Position numbers and translations under genes: made by a program
Shown: positions 1 through 8,480 of the stretch, piece after piece
How positions within the stretch are numbered: the stretch's first letter is position 1
Layout of the letters: every line of letters begins with the position of its first letter
The notes under the pieces: model-generated
What the model saw: the letters and a program-made list of their open reading frames with translations, nothing else
Told to the model about the DNA's origin: nothing
The model's database searches: none
NCBI GenBank assembly: GCA_905182405.1
Contig: CAJJBQ010000002.1
Span: forward strand, 1,784,483-1,848,482
Reading direction: 5' to 3'
Length of the DNA: 64,000 nucleotides
Source of the DNA: Akkermansiaceae bacterium
Lineage (GTDB): Bacteria; Verrucomicrobiota; Verrucomicrobiia; Verrucomicrobiales; Akkermansiaceae

Positions 1-85
1 ATTTGTGTATGATTGTTGTTGGCACTTGCTCGGAACAACAAAGAAAAATGAGAGAAGCAAGATAAAGAAACAAGGTTCTCCTTGA

Positions 86-1654
86 TCACTTCTTCTCTAA
101 CCCCTCCTTGCAATAAGGTGAGTAATCAAACTGATTGCCATTCAAACGGGGGTCGTTGTGCTTTGTCAGTTCAGCCATTAGCTTCGCACGGAGAGCAGCT
201 CTTATTTCATGATACTCCGCATCGCCCGCGAGATTCTTGATCTGGTGGGAATCACTCTTAAGTTCGTAGAGCTCCTCGGCAGGACGTGGTCCGAAGCCAA
301 GATCCCATTGGGTTTTAAACTCGGGCTTATCGCGATTGAGCACCATAAAAGCCTTGGTCGGACCAGCATCAACATCAGCGTAGGTGAGACGGGTATTTTT
401 TGCGAGAGCATCAAAATTAAGAGGTCCCTTCGTCAATGCCAGAGGGTCTCCCATGGGCTCCCGATCCGGAGTAAAATTGATAATATAGAGGTAATCAGCA
501 GTCCGGATCGACCGCATGGAATAAGGTAACTGGCGGGCACGGGCGGACTCGACATGCACCTCCCGGCCAATGAGTGCCCAGGAACGGAGACCTGAGTGAT
601 CACCTGAGCCGAGTGCGGGAAGGAGATTTTCACCATGCATGGTTTCAGCTTTCTCAACCCCGGCCGCCGCGAGGAAAGTCGGAGCAAGATCGATGAGCGA
701 GATCGGCTTTTTCAAAGTCTGGGCCGCCTGGATCTTCTCCGGCCAGCGGGCCGCAAAAAGAACCCTCGCACCGAAGTCGTAACAATTGGTTTTACCACGC
801 GGAAACCCCGGAGCTCCGTGATCACCGGAGATCACAATGAGCGTGTTATCATATTCGCCCGTCGCCTTAAGCACCTCGAGGAGAACGCGGCAGCATTCAT
901 CAAAGGCCATTGCCTCGCCGAGGTAATCAGCCAAGTCCTCACGCACCACCGGAACGTCGGGAAGGAAGGTCGGCATCTTGCCCTTCAATTTTTCCGGATC
1001 GAGATTCCAGAGATTCTTTCCAGAACCTCTCGTCCACAAACGATGGGGATTGGTGGGATGAAAGTGATAAAGAAACGGTTGACCCTTTTTACGCTTCGCG
1101 AGGAAGTTGCGAAAGTTCGCACGGCACTCTTCATAAAGTGCTTCCTTGGCTTTCGGCACATCCTCGGAGTTGCTGACATTCTGTGAAAATGAATTCACCT
1201 TGCGGCCGGCCTTGTTGAACTGCGGTCCAAAGCGCTTGCCGCGAACATGATCCTTGTGCGTCAGTCCAATGTGGTAGCCATTTTTCTGAAGAATCTCGGC
1301 ATAACCGGTGATCTCATTCCAAGGATCAGTCTCATCAGGCCCGTGCCACCGGTGATGCAACTGCGAACAGGAACCATTCGTGAAGAAATGTCTCCCGGAA
1401 ATCAAAGACGCACGACAAGGCGAACACGATGGCGCGGAAACAAATACATTCGTCGCAAGCACTCCCTCAGCTGCGAGACGATCAAAGGTCGGCGTTGAGA
1501 TGATGTCGTTGACCGAAGGTTGTGAATCGTTCGAATAGGCTGAAGCATAGCGCCCCAGATCATCAGCAAAGAGCAGGAGAATGTTCGGTTTCTTTTCTGC
1601 GGCGCCAAGGGACAGATTAATGATCATCGCAAAAGCAATCTGAAGAGATTTCAT
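86..1654 (-). CDS. Secreted sulfatase (formylglycine type)
   Basis: Probably hydrolyses sulfate esters, most likely on sulfated polysaccharides outside the cytoplasm. The 522-residue protein starts with a signal peptide of about 19 residues ending near SLGAAE. The alkaline-phosphatase-like sulfatase core follows: a metal-binding FADDLG (Asp31, Asp32), then CSPCRAS (residues 77-83), which fits the C-x-P-x-R signature whose first Cys is oxidised to formylglycine. A later GDHGAPGFPRGK stretch fits the second metal site. Length is normal for the family. The gene stands alone, divergent from the metallopeptidase at 1728, with 73 bases between the two starts. The substrate cannot be told from sequence. 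No formylglycine-generating or anSME maturase gene lies in the window, so maturation must be supplied from elsewhere. Confidence 0.93.
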   Translation of the reverse strand: MKSLQIAFAMIINLSLGAAEKKPNILLLFADDLGRYASAYSNDSQPSVNDIISTPTFDRLAAEGVLATNVFVSAPSCSPCRASLISGRHFFTNGSCSQLHHRWHGPDETDPWNEITGYAEILQKNGYHIGLTHKDHVRGKRFGPQFNKAGRKVNSFSQNVSNSEDVPKAKEALYEECRANFRNFLAKRKKGQPFLYHFHPTNPHRLWTRGSGKNLWNLDPEKLKGKMPTFLPDVPVVREDLADYLGEAMAFDECCRVLLEVLKATGEYDNTLIVISGDHGAPGFPRGKTNCYDFGARVLFAARWPEKIQAAQTLKKPISLIDLAPTFLAAAGVEKAETMHGENLLPALGSGDHSGLRSWALIGREVHVESARARQLPYSMRSIRTADYLYIINFTPDREPMGDPLALTKGPLNFDALAKNTRLTYADVDAGPTKAFMVLNRDKPEFKTQWDLGFGPRPAEELYELKSDSHQIKNLAGDAEYHEIRAALRAKLMAELTKHNDPRLNGNQFDYSPYCKEGLEKK

Positions 1655-1727
1655 AAGTTGCAGTCAATAGATTCCCCGAACAGGATGCAATACTGCGGAT
1701 CGGTAATCCGTAAACTCCCTTGATCCT

Positions 1728-2519
1728 ATGTTTTCCAAGTCCACTTCCCTTACGCGTCCGCGCTCTTTTTCGCGACGTCTCATTCGTCTCACTGCCCCAC
1801 TCGTCGTCCTTGCTTCTTCCGCCTGGTTTGCCTTAGGCGATAAGAAGAACGAGGCCCCACCTGAGAAAATCGGCTGGATCGAACCCGTGCTGAAAAACAT
1901 CGAAGGTTGGACCGTCCATGTCGATCCCTCCCTTCTCAAAGATGGTAAAAACGAGGAAGAAGGCGTGAAGGCGATCAAGATGTTGGCCAACCATCTTCAG
2001 CGAATTTCCATCCTCCTCCCCGAAGAGCCCCTGACCAAGATGAAAAAGATGGAGATCTGGCTCGAACATCAACATCCTGAACTCACGGGCATGCAATACC
2101 ATCCCGGAGCAGGCTGGCTGGAAGGCCGCGGATACGACACCCGCTTGGCTAAAAAAGTTCACATCACTCGCGCCGCCGCCCTTTTCTCGCGCGACCAACT
2201 GCTCAAACATCCGGCCGTTATCCTTCACGAATTGGCCCACGCCTACCACGATCAGATACTTAGTTTTGATGATAAGAAAGTAATCGCTGCCTACGACGCT
2301 GCCATGGAAAAAGGGATCCTTGAAAAAGTAAAACTCTACACGGGACGCACCGTACGACACTACGCCGCCACCAATCACAAGGAATACTTCGCCGAAGCCA
2401 CCGAGGCCTACCTTTACCACAATGACTTCTACCCCTTCGTCGCTGCCGAGCTGAAGGAATTCGACCCTAAGGCCTTCGCTGTCATGAAAAAAGTCTGGGG
2501 ACCCGCTGCTGTGAAGTAG
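1728..2519 (+). CDS. Exported zinc metallopeptidase-like protein
   Basis: Putative gluzincin-type metalloprotease of unknown target. The 263-residue protein has an N-terminal export signal: SRRLIRL followed by a hydrophobic stretch (about residues 20-36) resembles a twin-arginine signal, though an ordinary Sec signal is possible. HELAH at residues 167-171 is a classic HExxH zinc site, and a HKEYFAEATEAY segment at about 217-228 supplies a plausible third Glu ligand, as in several secreted peptidase families. It is convergent with ftsW (ends 69 bases apart) and divergent from the sulfatase, so it is probably a single-gene unit. I do not recognise a named family, and the substrate is unknown. 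Confidence 0.8.
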   Translation: MFSKSTSLTRPRSFSRRLIRLTAPLVVLASSAWFALGDKKNEAPPEKIGWIEPVLKNIEGWTVHVDPSLLKDGKNEEEGVKAIKMLANHLQRISILLPEEPLTKMKKMEIWLEHQHPELTGMQYHPGAGWLEGRGYDTRLAKKVHITRAAALFSRDQLLKHPAVILHELAHAYHDQILSFDDKKVIAAYDAAMEKGILEKVKLYTGRTVRHYAATNHKEYFAEATEAYLYHNDFYPFVAAELKEFDPKAFAVMKKVWGPAAVK

Positions 2520-2587
2520 CGTCGCGCTATCGTGCAGGCTCCCTGTCCATGATCAGCAGCTCAGGGGGAATTGACGGCAACCCTCCC

Positions 2588-3730
2588 TCAGAGACGCAGC
2601 TCCACCTTCTTCTCCTTCACCGCTGGGATCTCTCGTCCGTCGACGATGACAGATCGCCTAAGAATACTCAGGAGGACGCCGACCATCGCGAGGGTGAAGA
2701 CGAGGTTCGATCCACCATAACTCACGAAGGGAAGCGGGAGTCCGGTGTTGGGAATCATGGAGGTAGTTACTCCGATATTCATCATCGCTGGAACGACGAT
2801 GATTCCGGTGACCCCCAAGCCCAGAATGCGACCGAAGAGATCAGAGGCATGGAGGGAAATCCCAACGCCCACGAGAAAGATGACAACGAAACAAAAGACG
2901 ATCCCCAAAGTCACGATGAGGCCCAATTCCTCACCGATAACCGGGAAAATAAAGTCGGTATGATGCTCCGGAAAGTTCATCTGCTTGACGATACCATTAC
3001 CGAGTCCCACTCCCGAAGGCCCCCCATTTCCGAAGGCTTCAAGCGCCATCGCTTGCTGCCATCCGGCACCTTCGCGGTATTTTTCGGGCTCAAGAAATGC
3101 TTTCCAACGCTCCATGCGGTTGGGGCTATTTTGAACCATCAGGACAAATCCCACGGCACCAGCAGCAATCGTAGGTGCGAGATACCAAATGCGCGTTCCG
3201 GCGATAAAGAGCACCATTAAACCTGCGGCACCGAGACCGACCGCAGTTCCCATATCCTTCTCAAAGAGGATGAGAAGAAGCGGAATTCCCAAAATAAGAC
3301 CGGGGGTAATGAAACCTTTGATTAAAGTTTTCGTCTCTGCCTGATGCTTGGCAAACCAAGCGGCCAGCGCAATCATCACCACCAATTTGGCAGGTTCCGA
3401 TGGTTGAAAACGACCCAGTAAGGGAAGGACAATCCAACGACTCTCTCCTTTTGCGGCATCCCCAATCCCAGGAATGTAACAACCGATGAGAGCCAAAACG
3501 GCTATTCCGAAGAAGTAAGGGGCGCCCTTCTTAAGAAAGCGGTAGTCCATGAAAGCAATCAGCCCCAGCCCCACAATGCCGACGACCAACCAACGGGCTT
3601 GACGAGTGAGGTAGTAGTATTGCTCATCATTGGTGTCCCACTTTGCGCTTGCACTCGCCAGCATGACCAAACCCACGGTGATGAGAGCGGCTACAGCGAA
3701 ACAAAGGAAGATGGAGGCACCTTTTCCCAT
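2588..3730 (-). CDS. ftsW: Lipid II polymerase FtsW (SEDS family)
   Basis: Septal peptidoglycan glycosyltransferase of the SEDS family, partner of the class B penicillin-binding protein encoded by ftsI upstream. The 380-residue protein is almost entirely hydrophobic, with about ten membrane segments. Family hallmarks are visible: FQPSEPAKLV (about residues 108-117) and LPLPFVSYGGSNL near the C terminus. The dcw location favours FtsW over the paralogue RodA. It is the last gene of the operon, six bases after the LysM gene. The usual followers murG and murC are missing, because the next gene is the convergent metallopeptidase. No clear terminator is visible in the 68 bases downstream. Confidence 0.93.
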   Translation of the reverse strand: MGKGASIFLCFAVAALITVGLVMLASASAKWDTNDEQYYYLTRQARWLVVGIVGLGLIAFMDYRFLKKGAPYFFGIAVLALIGCYIPGIGDAAKGESRWIVLPLLGRFQPSEPAKLVVMIALAAWFAKHQAETKTLIKGFITPGLILGIPLLLILFEKDMGTAVGLGAAGLMVLFIAGTRIWYLAPTIAAGAVGFVLMVQNSPNRMERWKAFLEPEKYREGAGWQQAMALEAFGNGGPSGVGLGNGIVKQMNFPEHHTDFIFPVIGEELGLIVTLGIVFCFVVIFLVGVGISLHASDLFGRILGLGVTGIIVVPAMMNIGVTTSMIPNTGLPLPFVSYGGSNLVFTLAMVGVLLSILRRSVIVDGREIPAVKEKKVELRL

Positions 3731-3735
3731 GAGAA

Positions 3736-4602
3736 CTAACGAACGGGAATCTTGAGAGTGACTCCGAGGCGGAGTTTGGTGGGATCTGAAATCCCATTAA
3801 TTGACATGAGGCTCTCCTCAGACACGCCAAACTTCTTGGAAAGCCCCCAGATACTATCGCCCTTGACAACAAGATAAGTCTTACCCGAGAGAGGCTCATC
3901 AACAGGAATGGCACGAGGAGCCACCTTGGGCGTCGGCGTTTCGAGGTGACGAATACGAGGTTTGATCAGGACAGGTTCACTTTCAGGAGCCGGTCGAGAA
4001 GGAAGAGTCGACTCGACAGCTACAAGAGGACCGGAACGGCTTCCTTGCTGAGTCTCATTCGGGCCAGACTGAATGAGGGGACGCTCCGGCGGAATAGAAA
4101 CGGCTGAAGTCTGATCACCAATAGCCAACTCGGAAGGCGTGGAGGCCTCCACCCGACGTGGCGGAATATTGATCCGTAGTCCGGGAGAGAGGGCCGCCGA
4201 ATTGTTCGCCAATTTTAAGGCTTCGACATCGACCCCATGTTTGCCAGCAATGATGAAGTAGTTGTCGCCGCGCTCGACGAAGCCATGCTTCCCTCCTGGG
4301 ACCAGCTTAGGCTTTTCGCTTTCACTTGGTTTCGTGGCAGCCGATGGTGTGGCCTTGAGAACATTCTCTTTGCTCCACTTGCTGTGCCAGGCGATGCCGC
4401 CGATCGCAACAACGTGCAGGAGCAAAATAACAACTAAGGCACGGGCAACACCGACGCCGGGCACTTCGCCAAGATCATCGCCGGTGGCAGTCGCGGCACG
4501 TTGCTTACGACGCTTATGATTTCCGGTCGAAGCATTCAAGATGCGCAAGCCAGGGCCTTTCGGAGCTTTTCTTTTTTTCTGGAGTTCTGGGTTAAGTTTC
4601 AT
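3736..4602 (-). CDS. LysM-domain membrane protein within the dcw cluster
   Basis: Likely a peptidoglycan-binding, division-associated protein. The 288-residue protein has a basic cytoplasmic N terminus (about 50 residues, Lys/Arg-rich), one membrane helix at about residues 53-74, and a Pro/Ser-rich periplasmic linker. It has two LysM-like modules: a weaker one at about 105-150 (NYFIIAGKHGVDVEALKLAN) and a clear one at the C terminus (about 243-288, with YLVVKGDSIWGLSKKFGV). It lies between murD (gap 27 bases) and ftsW (gap 5), a position where standard dcw clusters have no gene. Domain order, cytosolic tail-TM-LysM, suggests a single-pass protein that reads peptidoglycan at the septum. That role is inference. 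Confidence 0.85.
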   Translation of the reverse strand: MKLNPELQKKRKAPKGPGLRILNASTGNHKRRKQRAATATGDDLGEVPGVGVARALVVILLLHVVAIGGIAWHSKWSKENVLKATPSAATKPSESEKPKLVPGGKHGFVERGDNYFIIAGKHGVDVEALKLANNSAALSPGLRINIPPRRVEASTPSELAIGDQTSAVSIPPERPLIQSGPNETQQGSRSGPLVAVESTLPSRPAPESEPVLIKPRIRHLETPTPKVAPRAIPVDEPLSGKTYLVVKGDSIWGLSKKFGVSEESLMSINGISDPTKLRLGVTLKIPVR

Positions 4603-4629
4603 CGGTTGGTTGGGTTTTTGATGAGAGAA

Positions 4630-5940
4630 TTATGGAAGAGAAAGGACGGCAGATTTAAAGGCGTCTCCGCGCGCTTCGTAGCCGGAAAATTGATCAAAGG
4701 AAGAGGTGCCTGGGGAAAAAAGCACAGTGTCTCCGGGCTTCGTTTTTTGGGCGGCAAACTTCACCGCTTCTTCAAGAGTGTCGACCGTTTCGCAGGGCAC
4801 GACATCAAAGAAGTTGACGGCAATGGAAGCCCCAATCTCGCCAAAGAAAATCGCTTGGGTGACCTTCTCAGCGAGGAGAGGTGCTAGCAGCTGATAGTCG
4901 AGCCCCTTTTCCTTTCCTCCTGCGATCAAAATGGTCGGGCGATTTTGCGAACGGAGCGCGGCTTCCAAGGCGTGGAGATTGGTCGCCTTGGAATCATTAA
5001 GCCATTCAACTTGATCAAATATTCCCACCAGCTCGCAGCGATGAACGGGAGGCGCATAATCAACGAGCGCAGCTTGCGCGACTTCGGGAGTGATTCCCTC
5101 GACCACAGCGCAAGCAGCCATAAGATTCTCCGCATTATGGAGACCACGGAGGCGGGTTTTACTCACGTCAATGAAGTGAGAGTCTCCGCAGAAAATGTCG
5201 TCACCCCGCAGGAACCAGTCGGCTTCTTCTTCGGTCGAGAAGGTCGTAATTTTTCCTGGTAATCCAGGAAGAGCAAGGAGCGTCTCTCCTTCTCGAATCA
5301 CAACGGGAGTCTCGTCATCAACTTTGGCAAAGATGCGTTGCTTGGCCTCAAAGTATTCCATGAGATCGTGGTAGCGATCCATGTGGTCGGCTGAGAAATT
5401 GAGCCAAATGACGGCGTCGGGTTTAAAATCGACCGTCGTTTCCAGCTGGAAGGAACTCAGCTCAAGAGCAACCACCTCGGGAACCTCGTCTTGCAGAACA
5501 ACCTCCGCAAAGGGCACTCCGTAGTTTCCGCAGGGCTGACAGCTCATACTATTTGCACTCACGAGAATGTTGACAAGTTCGGCAGTCGTCGTTTTGCCAT
5601 TGGTTCCGGTGATCCCGATGGTCTTGCCGGCGTAACAGCGCCAGGAGAGTTCGATTTCCCCCCAGAGTCCACCGCTATTGACGGCGAAGGACTGCGCAAA
5701 TTCTCCCTGGGTTTCGATTCCCGGGCTGATAATGACTAGATCGGAAAGCGTGGCCGCACCGGTTTCAGCAGTGGCATTGGCATGGGTCTTTAATTCCTCA
5801 GGAAACGAGGTGAAGACTTCCGGCCCACGCGAATCGAACACCGTAACCAAAGCACCACAACGAGACGCGAGTTTCGCAGCGGCAAGGCCACTGCGGCCCG
5901 CGCCTAAAATGGCGACATTCTGACCGGTAAGATCGAGCAT
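4630..5940 (-). CDS. murD: UDP-N-acetylmuramoylalanine--D-glutamate ligase
   Basis: Cytoplasmic Mur ligase adding D-Glu to UDP-MurNAc-L-Ala. The 436-residue protein starts with a Rossmann-like NVAILGAGRSG region and has the ATP-binding ITGTNGKTTTAE loop at about 110-121, the DHMDRY segment of the central domain, and a C-terminal domain with NDSKATN and GGKEKG. All are typical of MurD. Length matches the family (about 440). Its start overlaps the mraY stop by one base, so translation is probably coupled. Confidence 0.96.
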   Translation of the reverse strand: MLDLTGQNVAILGAGRSGLAAAKLASRCGALVTVFDSRGPEVFTSFPEELKTHANATAETGAATLSDLVIISPGIETQGEFAQSFAVNSGGLWGEIELSWRCYAGKTIGITGTNGKTTTAELVNILVSANSMSCQPCGNYGVPFAEVVLQDEVPEVVALELSSFQLETTVDFKPDAVIWLNFSADHMDRYHDLMEYFEAKQRIFAKVDDETPVVIREGETLLALPGLPGKITTFSTEEEADWFLRGDDIFCGDSHFIDVSKTRLRGLHNAENLMAACAVVEGITPEVAQAALVDYAPPVHRCELVGIFDQVEWLNDSKATNLHALEAALRSQNRPTILIAGGKEKGLDYQLLAPLLAEKVTQAIFFGEIGASIAVNFFDVVPCETVDTLEEAVKFAAQKTKPGDTVLFSPGTSSFDQFSGYEARGDAFKSAVLSLP

Positions 5941-7112
5941 TAGATAACTTTTAAGAGAGCAATTCCGAAGAGACTGAGGAGGATCGAGATAATCCAGAAG
6001 CGGATAATAACCTGGTTCTCATGCCAGCCCCGGAGTTCGAAATGATGATGAATGGGAGCCATTGCGAAGATGCGCTTTCCCCGGAGCTTGAAGGAACCGA
6101 CTTGTAGGATGACCGACATTGCTTCCATCACAAAAACGCCACCTATGATCACGAGGAGCAGCTCCTGCTTGGCGCAGATCGCGGTCATACCAATAGCGCC
6201 ACCAATTGCCAGTGATCCGGTATCGCCCATGAAGACTTTTGCGGGATGGCAATTGAACCAGAGAAAGCCGAGGCCTGCCCCGACAAGCGCCATCATTAGA
6301 ATGGAAAGTTCGGCGAGGTGGGCGTTGTAGAAAATATTAAGATACTCAGCGGCGGGCTGAGTGCCACTGAGGTAGCAAATGATGGCATAAGCCATCGCCA
6401 CCGTAATCGTAACACCGGTCGCAAGACCATCGAGGCCATCGGTGAGGTTTACGGCATTGGAAGTTCCCATCAGCAATGCGACAAAGAAAGGAATAGCCAA
6501 AAGCCCAAGAGGAATGACGAAGGTCAACAACGGGAAGCTGACCGATGTTACCTTGGCCGTGGTCGGTTCGATCATTTTCCCTCCGGAGTAAAAGAGATAC
6601 TCGCTCGTGAGTGGGTTGTTAAGAAGGAAGACTGTCGCACCAAGCCCAACGGCGGCTTGCCAGAGGAGCTTCATCTTTCCACTGACGCCATCGGAACTTT
6701 TTTTCACGATCTTCTTGTAGTCATCGAGGAAACCAAGAACGCCGAGCGCGAAGGTCACCGCAAGAGTCACCAGGAGAAATGGATTAGTAATGTCGCCGCA
6801 AACAAGAACAGCGATCAACATGGTCCCAAGAATCATGATACCACCCATGGTAGGAGTTCCGGCTTTTCCGCCGTGGAGCTCAGCGAGTTTATGGACCTCT
6901 GCTGCAGTGCGGATAGGCTGCCCTACTTTAAGCGAAATGAGCTTACGAATCACTCGGCCGCCGAGCGCCAAGGTGAGGGCAAAGGCGAGAGTCGCCGCGA
7001 ATCCAGCTCTCAAGGTAATATAACCCAGAAGTCGCAGAAACGAAAAGGTCTCAGCCCACTCGGCACCGTTGACCTGAGCATCTTTCCAAAGTGTATAAAT
7101 CCAGTAGAGCAT
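5940..7112 (-). CDS. mraY: Phospho-N-acetylmuramoyl-pentapeptide transferase
   Basis: Integral membrane enzyme that moves phospho-MurNAc-pentapeptide onto undecaprenyl phosphate to form lipid I. The 390-residue protein has about ten membrane helices. It shows the family motifs: FLDDYKKI with the catalytic Asp pair, NAVNLTDGLDGLATG, and the MAPIHHHFELRGW histidine box. It is slightly longer than the usual 360 residues because of an N-terminal stretch of about 30 residues before the first conserved helix. It directly abuts murF (adjacent bases) and overlaps murD by one base. Confidence 0.96.
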   Translation of the reverse strand: MLYWIYTLWKDAQVNGAEWAETFSFLRLLGYITLRAGFAATLAFALTLALGGRVIRKLISLKVGQPIRTAAEVHKLAELHGGKAGTPTMGGIMILGTMLIAVLVCGDITNPFLLVTLAVTFALGVLGFLDDYKKIVKKSSDGVSGKMKLLWQAAVGLGATVFLLNNPLTSEYLFYSGGKMIEPTTAKVTSVSFPLLTFVIPLGLLAIPFFVALLMGTSNAVNLTDGLDGLATGVTITVAMAYAIICYLSGTQPAAEYLNIFYNAHLAELSILMMALVGAGLGFLWFNCHPAKVFMGDTGSLAIGGAIGMTAICAKQELLLVIIGGVFVMEAMSVILQVGSFKLRGKRIFAMAPIHHHFELRGWHENQVIIRFWIISILLSLFGIALLKVI

Positions 7113-8480
7113 CTAATTTGGAGGGAAAGCAGTTTGCATCACGCGCTCCATGGCGGCAGCTCGTGACCCCTTAAAAAGGACCAGATCACCTGGGGCGCAA
7201 TGTTGGGGAAGAAAGGATGCCGCAGCATCCGCATTGGGAAAAAATTCAGCACTTCCACCCACCTCGCGAGTCGAAGTAGCGATGGTCTCGGCAGCCTCGC
7301 CGACGACCACCAAGGCAAGATTCTTTTCAGCAGCTAGTCGGCCTACGCGTTGGTAAGAACTCTCGGCGTAATCACCCAGCTCGGCCATTATTCCGAGGAC
7401 CGCAAGCTTTCGGCCTTCACCCGGAAGAGCCGCGAGGGTTTCGAGGGCCGCGAGGACTGATTCCGGGTTCGCGTTGTAGGTATCATCGATAATCGTGATT
7501 CCAGCGTGATCATACTGATGTAAACGTCCGCTGGTCAGCTGGGTTTGGGAGAGTCCACAGGCGATTTCTTCAAGGGTCAGCCCCATCGTCACTCCTGCTC
7601 CAGCCGCAAGAAGAGAATTGCTCACCATGTGCTTTCCGGTGACCGAAATGCTTGTGGCGATACGTCCGAGATCATCGATGACAAGATCAAAGCGAGAACC
7701 CTCGGCATCAGTGATGAGATTCTCAGCGCGGATCGAACCGCGATCATTTCCAACGATCACGATACGACCTTTGGTGCATCGACGATAGTGCTCTACGAAT
7801 TGACAGTCGGCAGGAATCAGCAAGGTGCCCTCTGCTTGAAGCTCACGAGCAACCGTCCCCTTTTCTTCCGCAATTGACTCGATGTTACCCAGGTTTTCGA
7901 TATGAGCGCTGCCTACATTGGTAATGATCGAAATGTCAGGTGGGGCAATCTTGCACAAGGTCGCAAGTTCACCGGAATGATTCATCCCCATTTCCAAAAC
8001 GACGACCTCGTGATCTTTTTCCGTGGCCAGCACCGTGAGCGGGAGACCGATGTGGTTATTAAGGTTACCGAGGGTGGCATTCACGCGGAATTTCTGAGCA
8101 AGAACCGAGCGGGTAAAATCCTTCGTCGAAGTCTTGCCATTGGAACCCGTGATCGCAATCACCGGAATATCGAGCCCGGCGAGATACCATCGGGCCAATC
8201 GCTGGAGTGCGGAAAGAACATCCTCCACCACAATCGCAGGACGCCCGGCTAGTGCTTTCTCGGGAACATCGATTACGAGAGCCACAGCGGCTCCAGCTTG
8301 ATCGAGTAAATCATGGGCATCGAAATTTTCGCCTCTGAGCGCAAAGAAAAGAGATCCTTCTTCAATGGCTCGGGTATCAGTCGAGACTCCGGCAGTGACC
8401 AAAAGTCCTCCGCTCTCCTGCGCGTGCAGGAGCTGGCCATTCATCGCTTGCGCGAGGATATGAAGCGGATAGGTAATCAT
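7113..8480 (-). CDS. murF: UDP-N-acetylmuramoyl-tripeptide--D-alanyl-D-alanine ligase
   Basis: Adds D-Ala-D-Ala to the UDP-MurNAc-tripeptide in the cytoplasm. The 455-residue protein has the Mur ligase ATP loop ITGSNGKTSTKDF at about 110-122, the EMGMNHSGE segment characteristic of MurF, and IDDTYNANPES in the C-terminal half. The start overlaps the murE stop by four bases (ATGA), which implies coupling. Length and motif set fit the family well. Confidence 0.95.
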   Translation of the reverse strand: MITYPLHILAQAMNGQLLHAQESGGLLVTAGVSTDTRAIEEGSLFFALRGENFDAHDLLDQAGAAVALVIDVPEKALAGRPAIVVEDVLSALQRLARWYLAGLDIPVIAITGSNGKTSTKDFTRSVLAQKFRVNATLGNLNNHIGLPLTVLATEKDHEVVVLEMGMNHSGELATLCKIAPPDISIITNVGSAHIENLGNIESIAEEKGTVARELQAEGTLLIPADCQFVEHYRRCTKGRIVIVGNDRGSIRAENLITDAEGSRFDLVIDDLGRIATSISVTGKHMVSNSLLAAGAGVTMGLTLEEIACGLSQTQLTSGRLHQYDHAGITIIDDTYNANPESVLAALETLAALPGEGRKLAVLGIMAELGDYAESSYQRVGRLAAEKNLALVVVGEAAETIATSTREVGGSAEFFPNADAAASFLPQHCAPGDLVLFKGSRAAAMERVMQTAFPPN